From FEB-35 sp050263095 (GTDB taxonomy: Bacteria > Desulfobacterota > Deferrimicrobia > Deferrimicrobiales > Deferrimicrobiaceae): a stretch of DNA of 64,000 bases. Positions 16,148 to 24,074 of this stretch are shown here, piece by piece. Within the stretch, counting starts at the first letter, position 1; the number at the start of each line of letters is the position of its first letter. The notes beneath the pieces are model-generated. The model was not told the origin of the DNA. It did not search any database and was given only the letters and a program-made list of their open reading frames with translations. Made by a program: the position numbers and the translations under genes. The DNA is taken from NCBI GenBank assembly GCA_050263095.1, contig JBLNEW010000012.1, forward strand, positions 1 through 64,000, given 5' to 3'.

Positions 16148-17317
16148 TCAACGGTTCCCGGGTTGAACGGATCGTTTATCCTGCGGATTCGCGTAGCTGA
16201 TCCGATATATCGCCCCCGCCTTGTCGTCGGAAACGAGAAGCGCCCCGTCCGGCATGACAAGCACGTCCACCGGACGGCCCCAGGCGCTGCCTCCCTTGAG
16301 CCACCCTTGAGCGAAAGTTTCATAGCTCGCCGCGCGTCCGCCTTTCAGCCTGACCAGCGAAACACGGTAACCGACGGGGCTGCTGCGGTTCCAGGACCCG
16401 TGCTCCGCGATGAAGATCTGGTTCCTGTATTCCGCCGGAAACATGCTCCCCGTGTAGAATCGCATGCCCAACGACGCAACGTGGGCCCCGAGCTCCATTT
16501 CGGGCGGCGTGATTTCCCGTCCGGCGGCCCTGCCTCCGAAATCCGGGTCGCGCACGTCCTTCCCGTGCCGGTAAGGGAAACCGAAGTGCATCCCCTTCCG
16601 GGGGGCCCGGTTCAGTTCGTCCGGAGGCCTGTCGTCGCCCAGCCAGTCCCGACCGTTGTCGGTGAACCAGAGCTCTTTCGTCTCCGGGTTCCAGTCGAAT
16701 CCGACAGTATTCCGCACGCCTGCGGCGAACGACTCGAGGGCCGTGCCGTCAGGCTTCATGCGCATGATGGAGGCGTACCTCGGGTCCTTTTCCTCGCAGA
16801 CGTTGCACGGAGCGCCGACCGGCACGTAAAGATACCCGTCCGGCCCGAACCGGATGAACTTCCAGCCATGATGGGTATCGCGCGGGAAGGTGTCTTTGAC
16901 GACGGCGGGCTTCGGCGGATCCTTCAGGCGGGCCTCGATGCCGTCGTACCGCAGCACCCGGCTCACCTCCGCCACGAAGAGCGCTCCGTCCCGGAACGCC
17001 ACTCCGTTCGGCATGTTCAGTCCCCTGGCGACGGTGATGACCTCGTCGGCGCGGCCTTTCCCGCCGCGATCGAGCACCGCGTAGACGTTTCCCGCAGTGC
17101 GCGTTCCGACGAACAGGATTCCTCCGGGAGAGATCGCCATCGAACGGGCGCCCGGCACGCCGGCGGCATATACGTCGATCCGGAAGCCGGGAGGCAGGCG
17201 GATGTCGCCGAGCGGCGCGTCGGCCCCCCGGCACGCCGCGGCGTACAGTAAAACCGTCAGCAGCAGCGCGGCGCCCGGACCCGCCCTGCGGAGTGCTTTC
17301 AAGACTTCGCGGGACAC
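16148..17317 (-). CDS. Exported PQQ-type sugar (sorbosone/glucose) dehydrogenase-like beta-propeller
   Basis: A 389-residue exported six-bladed propeller of the soluble glucose/L-sorbosone dehydrogenase family. The start is GTG at 17317, with GGGAG upstream and 17 bp after the preceding stop. The signal peptide is about residues 8-33 (LLTVLLYAAACRGA), possibly a lipoprotein. Family landmarks are LPPGFRIDVYA, ARSMAISPGGILFVGTR, GLNMPNGVAFRDGALFVAE, HHGWKFIRFGPDGYLYV and PVDVLVMPDGALLVSDD. A Cys-X-X-Cys pair occurs in PCNVCEEKDP. No PQQ synthesis genes are nearby, so the cofactor is uncertain. It follows the FMN-binding and rhodanese genes on the same strand. Confidence 0.85.
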   Translation of the reverse strand: MSREVLKALRRAGPGAALLLTVLLYAAACRGADAPLGDIRLPPGFRIDVYAAGVPGARSMAISPGGILFVGTRTAGNVYAVLDRGGKGRADEVITVARGLNMPNGVAFRDGALFVAEVSRVLRYDGIEARLKDPPKPAVVKDTFPRDTHHGWKFIRFGPDGYLYVPVGAPCNVCEEKDPRYASIMRMKPDGTALESFAAGVRNTVGFDWNPETKELWFTDNGRDWLGDDRPPDELNRAPRKGMHFGFPYRHGKDVRDPDFGGRAAGREITPPEMELGAHVASLGMRFYTGSMFPAEYRNQIFIAEHGSWNRSSPVGYRVSLVRLKGGRAASYETFAQGWLKGGSAWGRPVDVLVMPDGALLVSDDKAGAIYRISYANPQDKRSVQPGNR

Positions 17318-17334
17318 GGCCTGCTCCCGCCTCC

Positions 17335-17706
17335 CTAGACGAGGGGCCTCGCCTCGATGACCCTGAAGCAGGCCACGTACTTGACGGCGGCACCTGCCTG
17401 CGGATTCACCGCCCTGGAGGCGCGGGCGCGTATCTCTTCCAGCAATTTCCCGGAGGTCTCGACGTTGGCAAGCTCGAGGGTCAGCCGGACCCCTTTTCCG
17501 TTGCCGTCCGGCGAGAAATAGATGTAAGAGGCATGCGGATTCTCCATCGCGAACCGGTAGGTCCGGCCTTCCGTCATCCCCCACGCCACCGTTTCCTCGT
17601 CGATGACTCGAGGGACTGCGTACACCGCGGTATTGACGGCCCCGTCCGCGCCGGACGTCGCCATTACGCCGGTGCCACCTTCCTTGAATCGCTCCTCAAG
17701 CTTCAT
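17335..17706 (-). CDS. Pyridoxamine 5'-phosphate oxidase-like FMN-binding protein
   Basis: A 123-residue split-barrel flavin-binding protein. The N-terminal pattern GTGVMATSGADGAVNTAVYA and the strand AWGMTEGRTYRFAMENPHAS are typical of the small PNPOx-like group, not of true PdxH, which is about twice as long. It probably binds FMN or F420-like cofactor as a dimer; the substrate is unknown. The ATG at 17706 has GGGGGAG 4 nt upstream. It lies between the rhodanese and sugar dehydrogenase genes, all on the minus strand with short gaps, so co-transcription is likely. Confidence 0.85.
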   Translation of the reverse strand: MKLEERFKEGGTGVMATSGADGAVNTAVYAVPRVIDEETVAWGMTEGRTYRFAMENPHASYIYFSPDGNGKGVRLTLELANVETSGKLLEEIRARASRAVNPQAGAAVKYVACFRVIEARPLV

Positions 17707-17739
17707 GCGCTCCCCCTTTTCGGCGCGCTTCCCCCGCGC

Positions 17740-18153
17740 CTATCGCACGACAGGCAATCCCTCCCTGATCCACCCGGTGATCCCGCCGGACATGTGCAGG
17801 ATCCTGCCGAACCGCAGATCCTCCATTATCGACGCAGCCTTTTCGCTTCGATTCCCGGTCCGGCAATACAAAAGGTATGTCTTCCCGCGGTCGAGCCGCT
17901 CCGCCTCGTACCTGAAGCGGCCGGAGGAAATGTCGATCAATACGGATCCCTCGATGTGCCCTTCCCGGTATTCCGCCGGCGTACGGACGTCCAGAAGCAC
18001 GAAATCCTTCTGCGCCCCGTGCTCCCGGATGGCCGCCGCGGCCTCCTTGGGAGAAAGATTTTGTATCGCGCCGGCCGCGTATCCCGCGCCCGGGGAGAAT
18101 ATCGCCCCCGGCATCGCGGCCAGCAGGACCGCGGCGGCTTTCCACGATTTCAA
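17740..18153 (-). CDS. Exported single-domain rhodanese
   Basis: A 137-residue periplasmic rhodanese. The N-terminal 27 residues are a signal peptide ending near AGYAAGA. The domain has VLLDVRTPAEYREGHIEGS and an active loop CRTGNRS with catalytic Cys97. The start codon is TTG at 18153, supported by GGAGG 6 nt upstream. Such proteins transfer sulfane sulfur or repair thiols in the envelope. It sits downstream of the ferritin-like gene and upstream of the flavin protein. Confidence 0.93.
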   Translation of the reverse strand: MKSWKAAAVLLAAMPGAIFSPGAGYAAGAIQNLSPKEAAAAIREHGAQKDFVLLDVRTPAEYREGHIEGSVLIDISSGRFRYEAERLDRGKTYLLYCRTGNRSEKAASIMEDLRFGRILHMSGGITGWIREGLPVVR

Positions 18154-18210
18154 AAGACGCCTCCGGGAAAAAAATCGCCTTTCGGAAAGGTTAGATGCAG
18201 CGCCGCCCGC

Positions 18211-18642
18211 CTAGATTTCCTCCAGGAGGGTCGAAAAGGTGTCGTGATGGCCTTCCTCGTCCGACAATATTTCCCGGAAAAGGTGATTCGTCACCTCGTC
18301 CCCGTCCCTCCTCGAAACATCGATGATCTTCTTGTAGAGGACTATCGCCCCCTCTTCGTCCTTCTTGTCCTGCTCCAGCATCTCCTTCAGGGTATTCCCT
18401 ACGAAGATCGGCGTGGGTTTCGTGGTCGGTATGCCGCCCAGGTAATTGAGCCTCTCCGCGATGGCCTCCGCGTGCTTCATCTCTTCAATGGCTATCTTCT
18501 TGAACGCATCCTTCACCGCGTATCCTTTCACTCCCTTCCACAGCACGTGCTGCCACATGTACTGAACCGCGACCTGGATCTCCCTGGCGATCGCCTGGTT
18601 GAGCAGCTCGATGAGCTCCTTGGGGGCTTTTCCTGCGGTCAT
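18211..18642 (-). CDS. Ferritin-like (bacterioferritin/DPS-type) di-iron protein
   Basis: A 143-residue four-helix-bundle protein. Metal-ligand motifs EEMKHAEAI and SDEEGHHDTF supply the Glu-X-X-His pairs of the ferritin-like di-iron site, and an early REIQVAVQYMWQH helix supplies a further Glu and His. The length is slightly below bacterioferritin (about 155-160). Iron storage or peroxide detoxification is likely; I cannot tell whether it binds haem. The ATG at 18642 has AGGAGG 8 nt upstream. It is divergent from thioredoxin reductase, which fits an oxidative-stress locus. Confidence 0.9.
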   Translation of the reverse strand: MTAGKAPKELIELLNQAIAREIQVAVQYMWQHVLWKGVKGYAVKDAFKKIAIEEMKHAEAIAERLNYLGGIPTTKPTPIFVGNTLKEMLEQDKKDEEGAIVLYKKIIDVSRRDGDEVTNHLFREILSDEEGHHDTFSTLLEEI

Positions 18643-18714
18643 GTCCTATGCCTCCTGGCGTGGAATATTGATGACGCTTCAAGTTACCATCATAATCCAA
18701 CGGCCGCATCCACC

Positions 18715-18743
18715 TTGACAAGCATTGCATCCCGAAGTAACAC
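18715..18743 (+). promoter_or_regulatory. Candidate promoter of thioredoxin reductase
   Basis: A perfect TTGACA (18715-18720) is followed after 17 bp by TAACAC (18738-18743), a weak -10 match. It would give a leader of about 28 nt before the ATG at 18778. Confidence 0.5.
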
Positions 18744-18777
18744 TTCAACGGAACTACGGCACGCCTGGAGGAATGGA

Positions 18778-19698
18778 ATGGTCCGCAACGTTATCATACT
18801 GGGATCCGGGTGCGCAGGCTCCACGGCGGCGATCTACACCGCCCGCGCCAACCTGCATCCGCTGGTGCTCGAGGGCCGGGAGCCCGGCGGCCAGCTCGGC
18901 CTCACGACCGATGTTGAGAACTTTCCCGGCTTCGTGGACGGCATCCAGGGGCCGGAGCTTGTGGACATAATGAAGCGGCAGGCGCAGCGGTTCGGCGCCG
19001 AATACGTTTCCGAAGCCGCCGCGGAAGTCGATCTCCAATCGCGCCCTTTCACGGTCAAAACCGATGAAGCGACTTATCGCGCCAGGACTCTGATAATCGC
19101 GACCGGCGCTTCCGCCAGGATGCTGGGCCTCGAGTCCGAGAGAAGGCTGCTGGGCAGGGGGGTTTCCACCTGCGCCACCTGCGACGGAGCCTTCTTCCGC
19201 AACAAGGAGGTGATGGTCGTGGGAGGCGGCGACACCGCCGTCGAAGAGGCGGTTTTTCTCACGCGGTTCGCCTCGAAGGTATTCCTGGTCCATAGGCGCG
19301 ACCAGTTCCGGGCGTCCAAGATAATGGTCGACAGGGCGATGAAAAATCCGAAGATCGAATTCCTCTGGAATTCGGTGATCGCGGATATCCTGGACGCGGA
19401 GAAGAACGAGGTTACGGCGGTGCGCCTGAAGAACACCAGGGACGGGAAGGAGGAAACCCGCAGGATAGACGGCGTATTCGTCGCGATCGGGCACGTGCCC
19501 AACACGAAGATCTTCGAAGGCAAGCTGGACCTGGAAAAGGGATACATCGTCCTGCACGGCGGATCCAGGACCAGCGTCGAGGGGGTGTTCGCCGCGGGGG
19601 ACGTCCATGATTTCGTCTACCGCCAGGCGGTGACGGCCGCCGGCTGCGGGTGCCGCGCAGCCATCGACGCGGAGCGCTTCCTGGAAGCCGGCGGGTAG
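18778..19698 (+). CDS. trxB: Thioredoxin reductase
   Basis: A 306-residue FAD/NADPH disulfide reductase, normal for TrxB. The FAD loop is GSGCAGSTAA at the N-terminus, the redox-active pair is CATCDG, and the NADPH loop is VVGGGDTAVEEA; the C-terminal FAD motif is GVFAAGDVHDFVYRQ. It reduces thioredoxin in the cytoplasm. The start is the ATG at 18778 with GGAGG a few bases upstream; the much longer open frame beginning at 17293 is read-through of non-coding antisense. The position opposite the ferritin-like gene suggests a shared redox-stress role. Confidence 0.96.
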   Translation: MVRNVIILGSGCAGSTAAIYTARANLHPLVLEGREPGGQLGLTTDVENFPGFVDGIQGPELVDIMKRQAQRFGAEYVSEAAAEVDLQSRPFTVKTDEATYRARTLIIATGASARMLGLESERRLLGRGVSTCATCDGAFFRNKEVMVVGGGDTAVEEAVFLTRFASKVFLVHRRDQFRASKIMVDRAMKNPKIEFLWNSVIADILDAEKNEVTAVRLKNTRDGKEETRRIDGVFVAIGHVPNTKIFEGKLDLEKGYIVLHGGSRTSVEGVFAAGDVHDFVYRQAVTAAGCGCRAAIDAERFLEAGG

Positions 19699-19721
19699 GG
19701 ATCTCCCCGGGCCTTATCCTT

Positions 19722-20084
19722 CTAAGTCCCTTTTTCCCCCGAGCCGGCATCCGCGGGAGGGGTCTCCATGCGACGCGCGATCTCCGCCGTGTTGCGGGCG
19801 ATTTCGGCGGTGTTGTCCGAGATCCGGAAAACGACGATCGCCAGCTCGTAAACGATCCGGGAGGATATGACAAGTATAAGGAACGCCAGGGGTGCGACGA
19901 AAAACAGCGACAGCATCCCCTTGGCCGCGGACTCGGAGAACCCCTCGATGATCAGCACGATCGATATGAACCCCGCAGCGACTATGGAAAGGGCGTACAG
20001 GACCTTTATAACGCGCGGCGTGACGAGGGTCTTGAACGAAACATCGAAGAGCGGCTCGTAGATCCGCCTGCCTTTCTCCTCCAT
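19722..20084 (-). CDS. DUF4282-like inner-membrane protein
   Basis: A 120-residue protein with two long hydrophobic segments at about residues 28-48 and 57-87, flanked by an N-terminal FDVSFKTLVTPRVIKVLY and followed by an ELAIVVFRISDNTAEIA repeat-like tail. This matches the DUF4282 membrane family, whose function is unknown. The tail repeats NTAEIARNTAEIAR, predicting a short coiled coil. The start ATG at 20084 follows AGGGGGCAGGG. It is separated from the upstream cold-shock gene by a strong terminator and so needs its own promoter or read-through. Confidence 0.75.
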   Translation of the reverse strand: MEEKGRRIYEPLFDVSFKTLVTPRVIKVLYALSIVAAGFISIVLIIEGFSESAAKGMLSLFFVAPLAFLILVISSRIVYELAIVVFRISDNTAEIARNTAEIARRMETPPADAGSGEKGT

Positions 20085-20100
20085 CCCTGCCCCCTAAAAA

Positions 20101-20130
20101 AAAACCCCGGCGAGCGCTCGCCGGGGTTTT
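20101..20130. terminator. Perfect 30-bp palindromic terminator
   Basis: A perfect palindrome: each arm is 15 bp, reading AAAACCCCGGCGAGC and its complement. The flanking A and T tracts make it a bidirectional intrinsic terminator. It ends the second cold-shock gene on the minus strand. Confidence 0.85.
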
Positions 20131-20167
20131 CATTGTCAAGGGGTTAAACCCCTTGGGCGGTTCCCGC

Positions 20168-20371
20168 TTACTTCACCTTTGTTACGTTGGAAGCCTGCGG
20201 TCCCTTGGGGCCTTGGGTGATTTCGAACTCGACGCGGTCACCTTCGTTCAGCGACTTGAATCCTTCGGCCTTGATCGCGCTGAAGTGCACGAACACATCC
20301 GGGCCGCCTTCCTGGGAGATGAAGCCGAACCCCTTCGCGTCATTGAACCACTTCACTGTGCCTTGTGCCAC
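20168..20371 (-). CDS. Cold-shock protein, CspA family (second copy)
   Basis: A 67-residue cold-shock domain with RNP1 KGFGFISQ and RNP2 DVFVHF. It is closely related to the copy at 1753-1956, but the C-terminal half differs. The start codon is GTG at 20371, with AAGGAGG 8 nt upstream. It has a good promoter, a short leader with a hairpin and a perfect terminator, so it is monocistronic. Confidence 0.97.
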   Translation of the reverse strand: MAQGTVKWFNDAKGFGFISQEGGPDVFVHFSAIKAEGFKSLNEGDRVEFEITQGPKGPQASNVTKVK

Positions 20372-20408
20372 TTGCCGTTCCTCCTTAAATTTTTACTGCT
20401 GAAAAACC

Positions 20409-20423
20409 TGAGCGCAAAGCTCA
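20409..20423 (-). promoter_or_regulatory. Leader hairpin of the second cold-shock gene
   Basis: A small 5-bp hairpin (TGAGC, 5-nt loop, GCTCA) lies in the predicted leader, between the promoter and the ribosome site. Thermal control is possible but unproven. Confidence 0.3.
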
Positions 20424-20441
20424 AATTTGACAACATTCGTA

Positions 20442-20470
20442 AATCTAACAGGTAATCCACCATGCGTCAA
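20442..20470 (-). promoter_or_regulatory. Promoter of the second cold-shock gene
   Basis: On the minus strand TTGACG (20465-20470) and TAGATT (20442-20447) are separated by exactly 17 bp. This is one of the best sigma-70-like promoters in the window. The predicted start is near 20435, giving a leader of about 65 nt. Confidence 0.6.
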
Positions 20471-20480
20471 GGAAAGATCT

Positions 20481-21590
20481 TTACGGAAGCAGCTCCAGGA
20501 ACCTGTCGAACAGGCGCGGCTCGAATTCCTTCCCCCTGCCCTCTTTCATTATGGAGATCGTCGTTTCCCTGTCCAGGCTTTTCCTGTAGGGACGATAGGT
20601 GCGAAGCGCGTCGTAAACGTCGGCGATCTGGGTCATGTACGAAGCGGGCTGCAAGGCCCCTTCGAACCGGACGGCCGGATACCCCGACCGGTCGTATTTG
20701 ACGTGGTGCTCGAAGGCGACGATCATCGGCAGGTCCGAACCGCAATCAAGCTTCCTGAGTATTTTCGCGCCGGTTGCGGGGTGCTCCGCCATCCTTTCGA
20801 ATTCGCCGGCATCCAGCCTGCCCGGCTTGTTTAGTATTCCCGCCGGGATCGTCTCCTTCCCTACGTCGTGCAGCAGCGCGGCCATGCCGAGCTCCTGGAC
20901 CTGGGGCTCGGAAAAACCGAGGTGGATCGCCTGCGCCACGACTATTACGCAGACGTTCAGGGAATGCGTCACCGTGTAGTCGTCGTGCGCCTGCAGGCGC
21001 ATCAGGCGGTCGATGAGCATCCCCTCCTGGCGAAGCCCCTTCATCACGGCCGCGACCAGATCGCGCCCTTCGGAGACGCGGGCCCCCGCCCCTTCCCCCG
21101 CGAGCGACGTCAGAAGGCTCTTCAAAACCTCGGCGGCTCCCTGCAGGACGTGAGACCTCATGACGGGCGTCAGTCCGGAAGGGATATTCCCCCCCTCCGC
21201 GATCTCCTGGATCCGGCCGCAGGTTATATGCTCCCATCGCATTTCCGCGGCCCCTTCCTTGCCCCCTCCGACGTAATATACGAACCGCTTCAATTCACCG
21301 AAAGTGATCCCCTCGCCGAACGAGACCTTCTCTATCCCCCTTTCCTGCATCCTGCGGATAAGTTTGACCAGGGTTGGGGAAATTCCCAGGAATGGGAACT
21401 CGTCAACGATGGCGTGATCGCCCATGAAGCCCATGTGCAGGATCTTGAGCCTTTCCGTTTCATCCTTTATTCGCTGGTGGAGGCGCGTCAGAAGTTCCTG
21501 GACGCGCTGATGCGTATCCGGATAGACGGACACCGCCTGGACGGCCAGGGCAAGGTCGGATACCACGCCGAAAAGTTCCTGCTTCTTCAT
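20481..21590 (-). CDS. HD-GYP domain protein (probable c-di-GMP phosphodiesterase)
   Basis: A 369-residue cytoplasmic protein. The N-terminal 110 residues form a domain that also appears at the start of the upstream HEAT protein. The HD-GYP domain covers about 195-369: HDDYTVTHSLNV, the metal pair in LLHDVGK, and a GYP segment reading HHVKYDRSGYP. The canonical HHE-x-x-DGTGYP is altered (Glu to Val, Asp-Gly to Asp-Arg), so phosphodiesterase activity may be weaker. The ATG at 21590 overlaps the HEAT gene stop (ATGA), so the two are translated together. Confidence 0.88.
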   Translation of the reverse strand: MKKQELFGVVSDLALAVQAVSVYPDTHQRVQELLTRLHQRIKDETERLKILHMGFMGDHAIVDEFPFLGISPTLVKLIRRMQERGIEKVSFGEGITFGELKRFVYYVGGGKEGAAEMRWEHITCGRIQEIAEGGNIPSGLTPVMRSHVLQGAAEVLKSLLTSLAGEGAGARVSEGRDLVAAVMKGLRQEGMLIDRLMRLQAHDDYTVTHSLNVCVIVVAQAIHLGFSEPQVQELGMAALLHDVGKETIPAGILNKPGRLDAGEFERMAEHPATGAKILRKLDCGSDLPMIVAFEHHVKYDRSGYPAVRFEGALQPASYMTQIADVYDALRTYRPYRKSLDRETTISIMKEGRGKEFEPRLFDRFLELLP

Positions 21591-23620
21591 CGGCCCTCCG
21601 TGGATTTGAGCAGGGCCGCGCAATGTTCGCGAACCGCCGCCCTGCGCGACTCCTTTCCCCTGTGCAGGAAGCCGGTCGCCTCCGCGCCGCCTATGCGGAA
21701 AATCGCTGTCGCCGCGTCCACCCTCAGGGAAACTTCCTTGGATGACGCGAATATCGACTCGGCCAGGAGGATCCTTCCAAGCGAGGGAACCGCCTCCGGG
21801 ACCTTGAGTTTCCCCAGCGCAAGCACCGCCTCCCGCTTCACCCGGAGGTCCGTGTTGTCGAGCGTCCGCACCAGCTCCGGCCCTGCTCCGCGGTCGCCGA
21901 TCTCGCCCAGCAGGAAGCACAGGTTGCGGACGAAATACCAGCGGGAATGGGAAAGCCTTTCCAGGATAGCGGGAACCGCAATGCTCCCCATGCGGACTCC
22001 CAGGGACAGCAGGAGCTTTCGCTTGCCCGCTTCCGGCTCCGTCAGGAGGCGGTCAAGCACGGCGGCGATCGCATCCTCGCCGAATGCGGCAAAAAAGGCG
22101 GGAATCCTTTCTTCGTCCTCCCGGGTCATCGCCCTGGAAAGGAACAGGTCCACGATATGGGCGAAATCCGTCCCCTGTATCGTCCTTCGCACCTCGTCCC
22201 GCCCCGCCCCAGGGGCATTTTCGCTTATCGAGGACAGCGCGACGAGCACGGTTTCGAGCAGGGCGAACTCCATCCGCGAGATGATGTTGGGAAGGTATTT
22301 CCGGATATCCTCGAGCAGCTGCAGGAACTCCGCATCGTTTTTCTCGCGGGCCAGAAGCTCCAGCAGCACGAGGACCGCCTTCCTGTGCCTGGCCTCCTCC
22401 CGGAAATGTTCGAGCAGCGTCGGATCCGGTTCCGCGGAAGGCACGGCGCCGGCTTGCATGCCCGCGCCGGCCGACAGCGCCTCCATGAAACGTGAATGGT
22501 CCTCCCCGGCATATGCCTTTTCCGACCTGGCCAGAAGTAGCTTCTCGACGGCTTCCCAGGTCTTGACTGCGTAATACTCCTTTGCCCGAAGGCTTTCCCG
22601 GGCGCGCTCCTTGAGCCGCGGAAGAAGGGAGCCGTGCACGTTGCGCTCCGCGGCGATGATTTCGAAAATCCTCCGAAGCCGTTTCCCTCCCTTGTCTTCG
22701 GCGGACAGGAGGCTGGCGGTAAGGTCGAGAAAATCGTCATCGGTGTAATCCGCCGACAGGGAGCGGGCGAACGAAACCGGAAGGGAAAGTTCGGCCGCGT
22801 CCGGGATGTCTTCTCCGGGACCATCCTGCCAGGCGGTTCCCTCATCCAGGAAATGAAGGACTTCCTGCCTGCGGTCCTCGGGAAGGGACCGCATAGTCTC
22901 ACCCAGGCGGCGGAACATGCGGCGAAGGACCTCGGGTGACACGGCGTCTTCTTGCTGCTGCGTCCCGGGCGGGCCCGGGCATTTATGCGCGCAGGCCCGG
23001 GCGTGCCTGAGTATGGCGGGAATAAGCTCCGGCGACCCCGAGAGCTCCTCCACTACCTTTCTCTCTCCTCCCTCGTCCGCGATGTTCGCGGTCAGAAGCA
23101 TTCGCCACAACGCATCCCCGCGGCCGGAAAGCTCGACGCATTCTTCAGGGTTCATGATCCGCCGCGAAAGAACCTCTTTGTAGTTGTAGGGATAAAGGAA
23201 TATTCCCGGCAGCCGCTCCCGCTGCAGAAAAGCATCGGGGGATTCGTCCGACTTGCCCGACCTCGAATCGTGCAGGCTGCGGAAAAACGAGAGAAGCCCT
23301 TCGGCGGTGGCGTCCCCGCTGAAACCGAGCGTAGCTACCTGATTGATATAAAGATTCTCCGCGAAGGGGGAAATCAATGCATGTCCTTCGCCCAGGAAGG
23401 CATCCCGGTACAGGACACGGTCCCGCGCGATTCCGAACAGAAGCCGGTTTCCGGGCTCCTGCGCGATCCGCCCCATGAGCGTTGCGTGGATCTGCTTTAT
23501 GCGCTCGGCAAGGAAAGGATGCCCGGCCTGGTAAAGGCCGGTCCAATGGCATACGCGGGCCAGGTCCAGGAGAAGCAGTTCCACCTCGGGGAAAACGCTC
23601 TCGTGCTGCTCCACTGCCAT
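21587..23620 (-). CDS. HEAT-repeat protein coupled to the HD-GYP gene
   Basis: A 677-residue soluble protein. Its N-terminal 110 residues (QHESVFPEVELLLLDLARV onward) resemble the start of the HD-GYP partner. A long helical middle follows. Residues about 540-670 contain recognisable HEAT repeats (AVPAILERLSHSRWYFVRN; LVRTLDNTDLRVKREAVLAL; LRVDAATAIFRIG), a protein-protein interaction scaffold. I chose the ATG at 23620, with GGAGG 9 nt upstream, over the ATG at 23686, which has no site. The gene is first in a two-gene operon. A role as a scaffold or regulator of the phosphodiesterase is inference. Confidence 0.8.
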   Translation of the reverse strand: MAVEQHESVFPEVELLLLDLARVCHWTGLYQAGHPFLAERIKQIHATLMGRIAQEPGNRLLFGIARDRVLYRDAFLGEGHALISPFAENLYINQVATLGFSGDATAEGLLSFFRSLHDSRSGKSDESPDAFLQRERLPGIFLYPYNYKEVLSRRIMNPEECVELSGRGDALWRMLLTANIADEGGERKVVEELSGSPELIPAILRHARACAHKCPGPPGTQQQEDAVSPEVLRRMFRRLGETMRSLPEDRRQEVLHFLDEGTAWQDGPGEDIPDAAELSLPVSFARSLSADYTDDDFLDLTASLLSAEDKGGKRLRRIFEIIAAERNVHGSLLPRLKERARESLRAKEYYAVKTWEAVEKLLLARSEKAYAGEDHSRFMEALSAGAGMQAGAVPSAEPDPTLLEHFREEARHRKAVLVLLELLAREKNDAEFLQLLEDIRKYLPNIISRMEFALLETVLVALSSISENAPGAGRDEVRRTIQGTDFAHIVDLFLSRAMTREDEERIPAFFAAFGEDAIAAVLDRLLTEPEAGKRKLLLSLGVRMGSIAVPAILERLSHSRWYFVRNLCFLLGEIGDRGAGPELVRTLDNTDLRVKREAVLALGKLKVPEAVPSLGRILLAESIFASSKEVSLRVDAATAIFRIGGAEATGFLHRGKESRRAAVREHCAALLKSTEGR

Positions 23621-24074
23621 TCGGGGATCCCTCCGAAAGCGGGCGATATCCCGACAGACACGTCTTCCGGAGACCTTTATCGCCATAAGACATCAAGATC
23701 TTTACCGGAAAATGGTGTCCGTCCTCCGCCCTTCCCCCTGCCTCCCCTATCGGAGATCACACGGCCGCCGCCAAGTCGATATCCGTCCGCATCCGCGAAT
23801 CTTCTTGCCTTGGCGGGGGCCGGGTGGTAAAGTGTTTCCAGCCAGAAAAAACACAAGACGCAATCCTCTCCCCAACGGTCCTTTCGCGGATGCGGGCCGG
23901 ATGCCCGATAAGGGCATGTGCATCGCTTCCCCGAACGGCTTCCCCTTCGGAAGATCGGACAAGGCTTCAACGCCTCCTCCACGGGTTGTGCTTGGTGAAC
24001 ATCCGGCACCGCGCCGCCTGTCCGCGTCATGCGGAAGGCCCCGCGAAATACATCCTTCGAGGAGAAGAGAAAAA
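23621..24074. other. 454-bp gene-free divergent region
   Basis: No convincing gene is present; the open frames here have no homology-like features and unnatural composition. It serves as the control region for the HEAT operon and as a long leader for the helicase gene. RhlE/CsdA-type helicase mRNAs often carry long structured leaders. I see no strong promoter consensus in it. Confidence 0.6.

Noticed and set aside
17293..18777. N-terminal extension of the thioredoxin reductase frame
   Set aside because: The extended part is antisense to rhodanese and ferritin-like genes; the ATG at 18778 has a ribosome site and begins the FAD domain.
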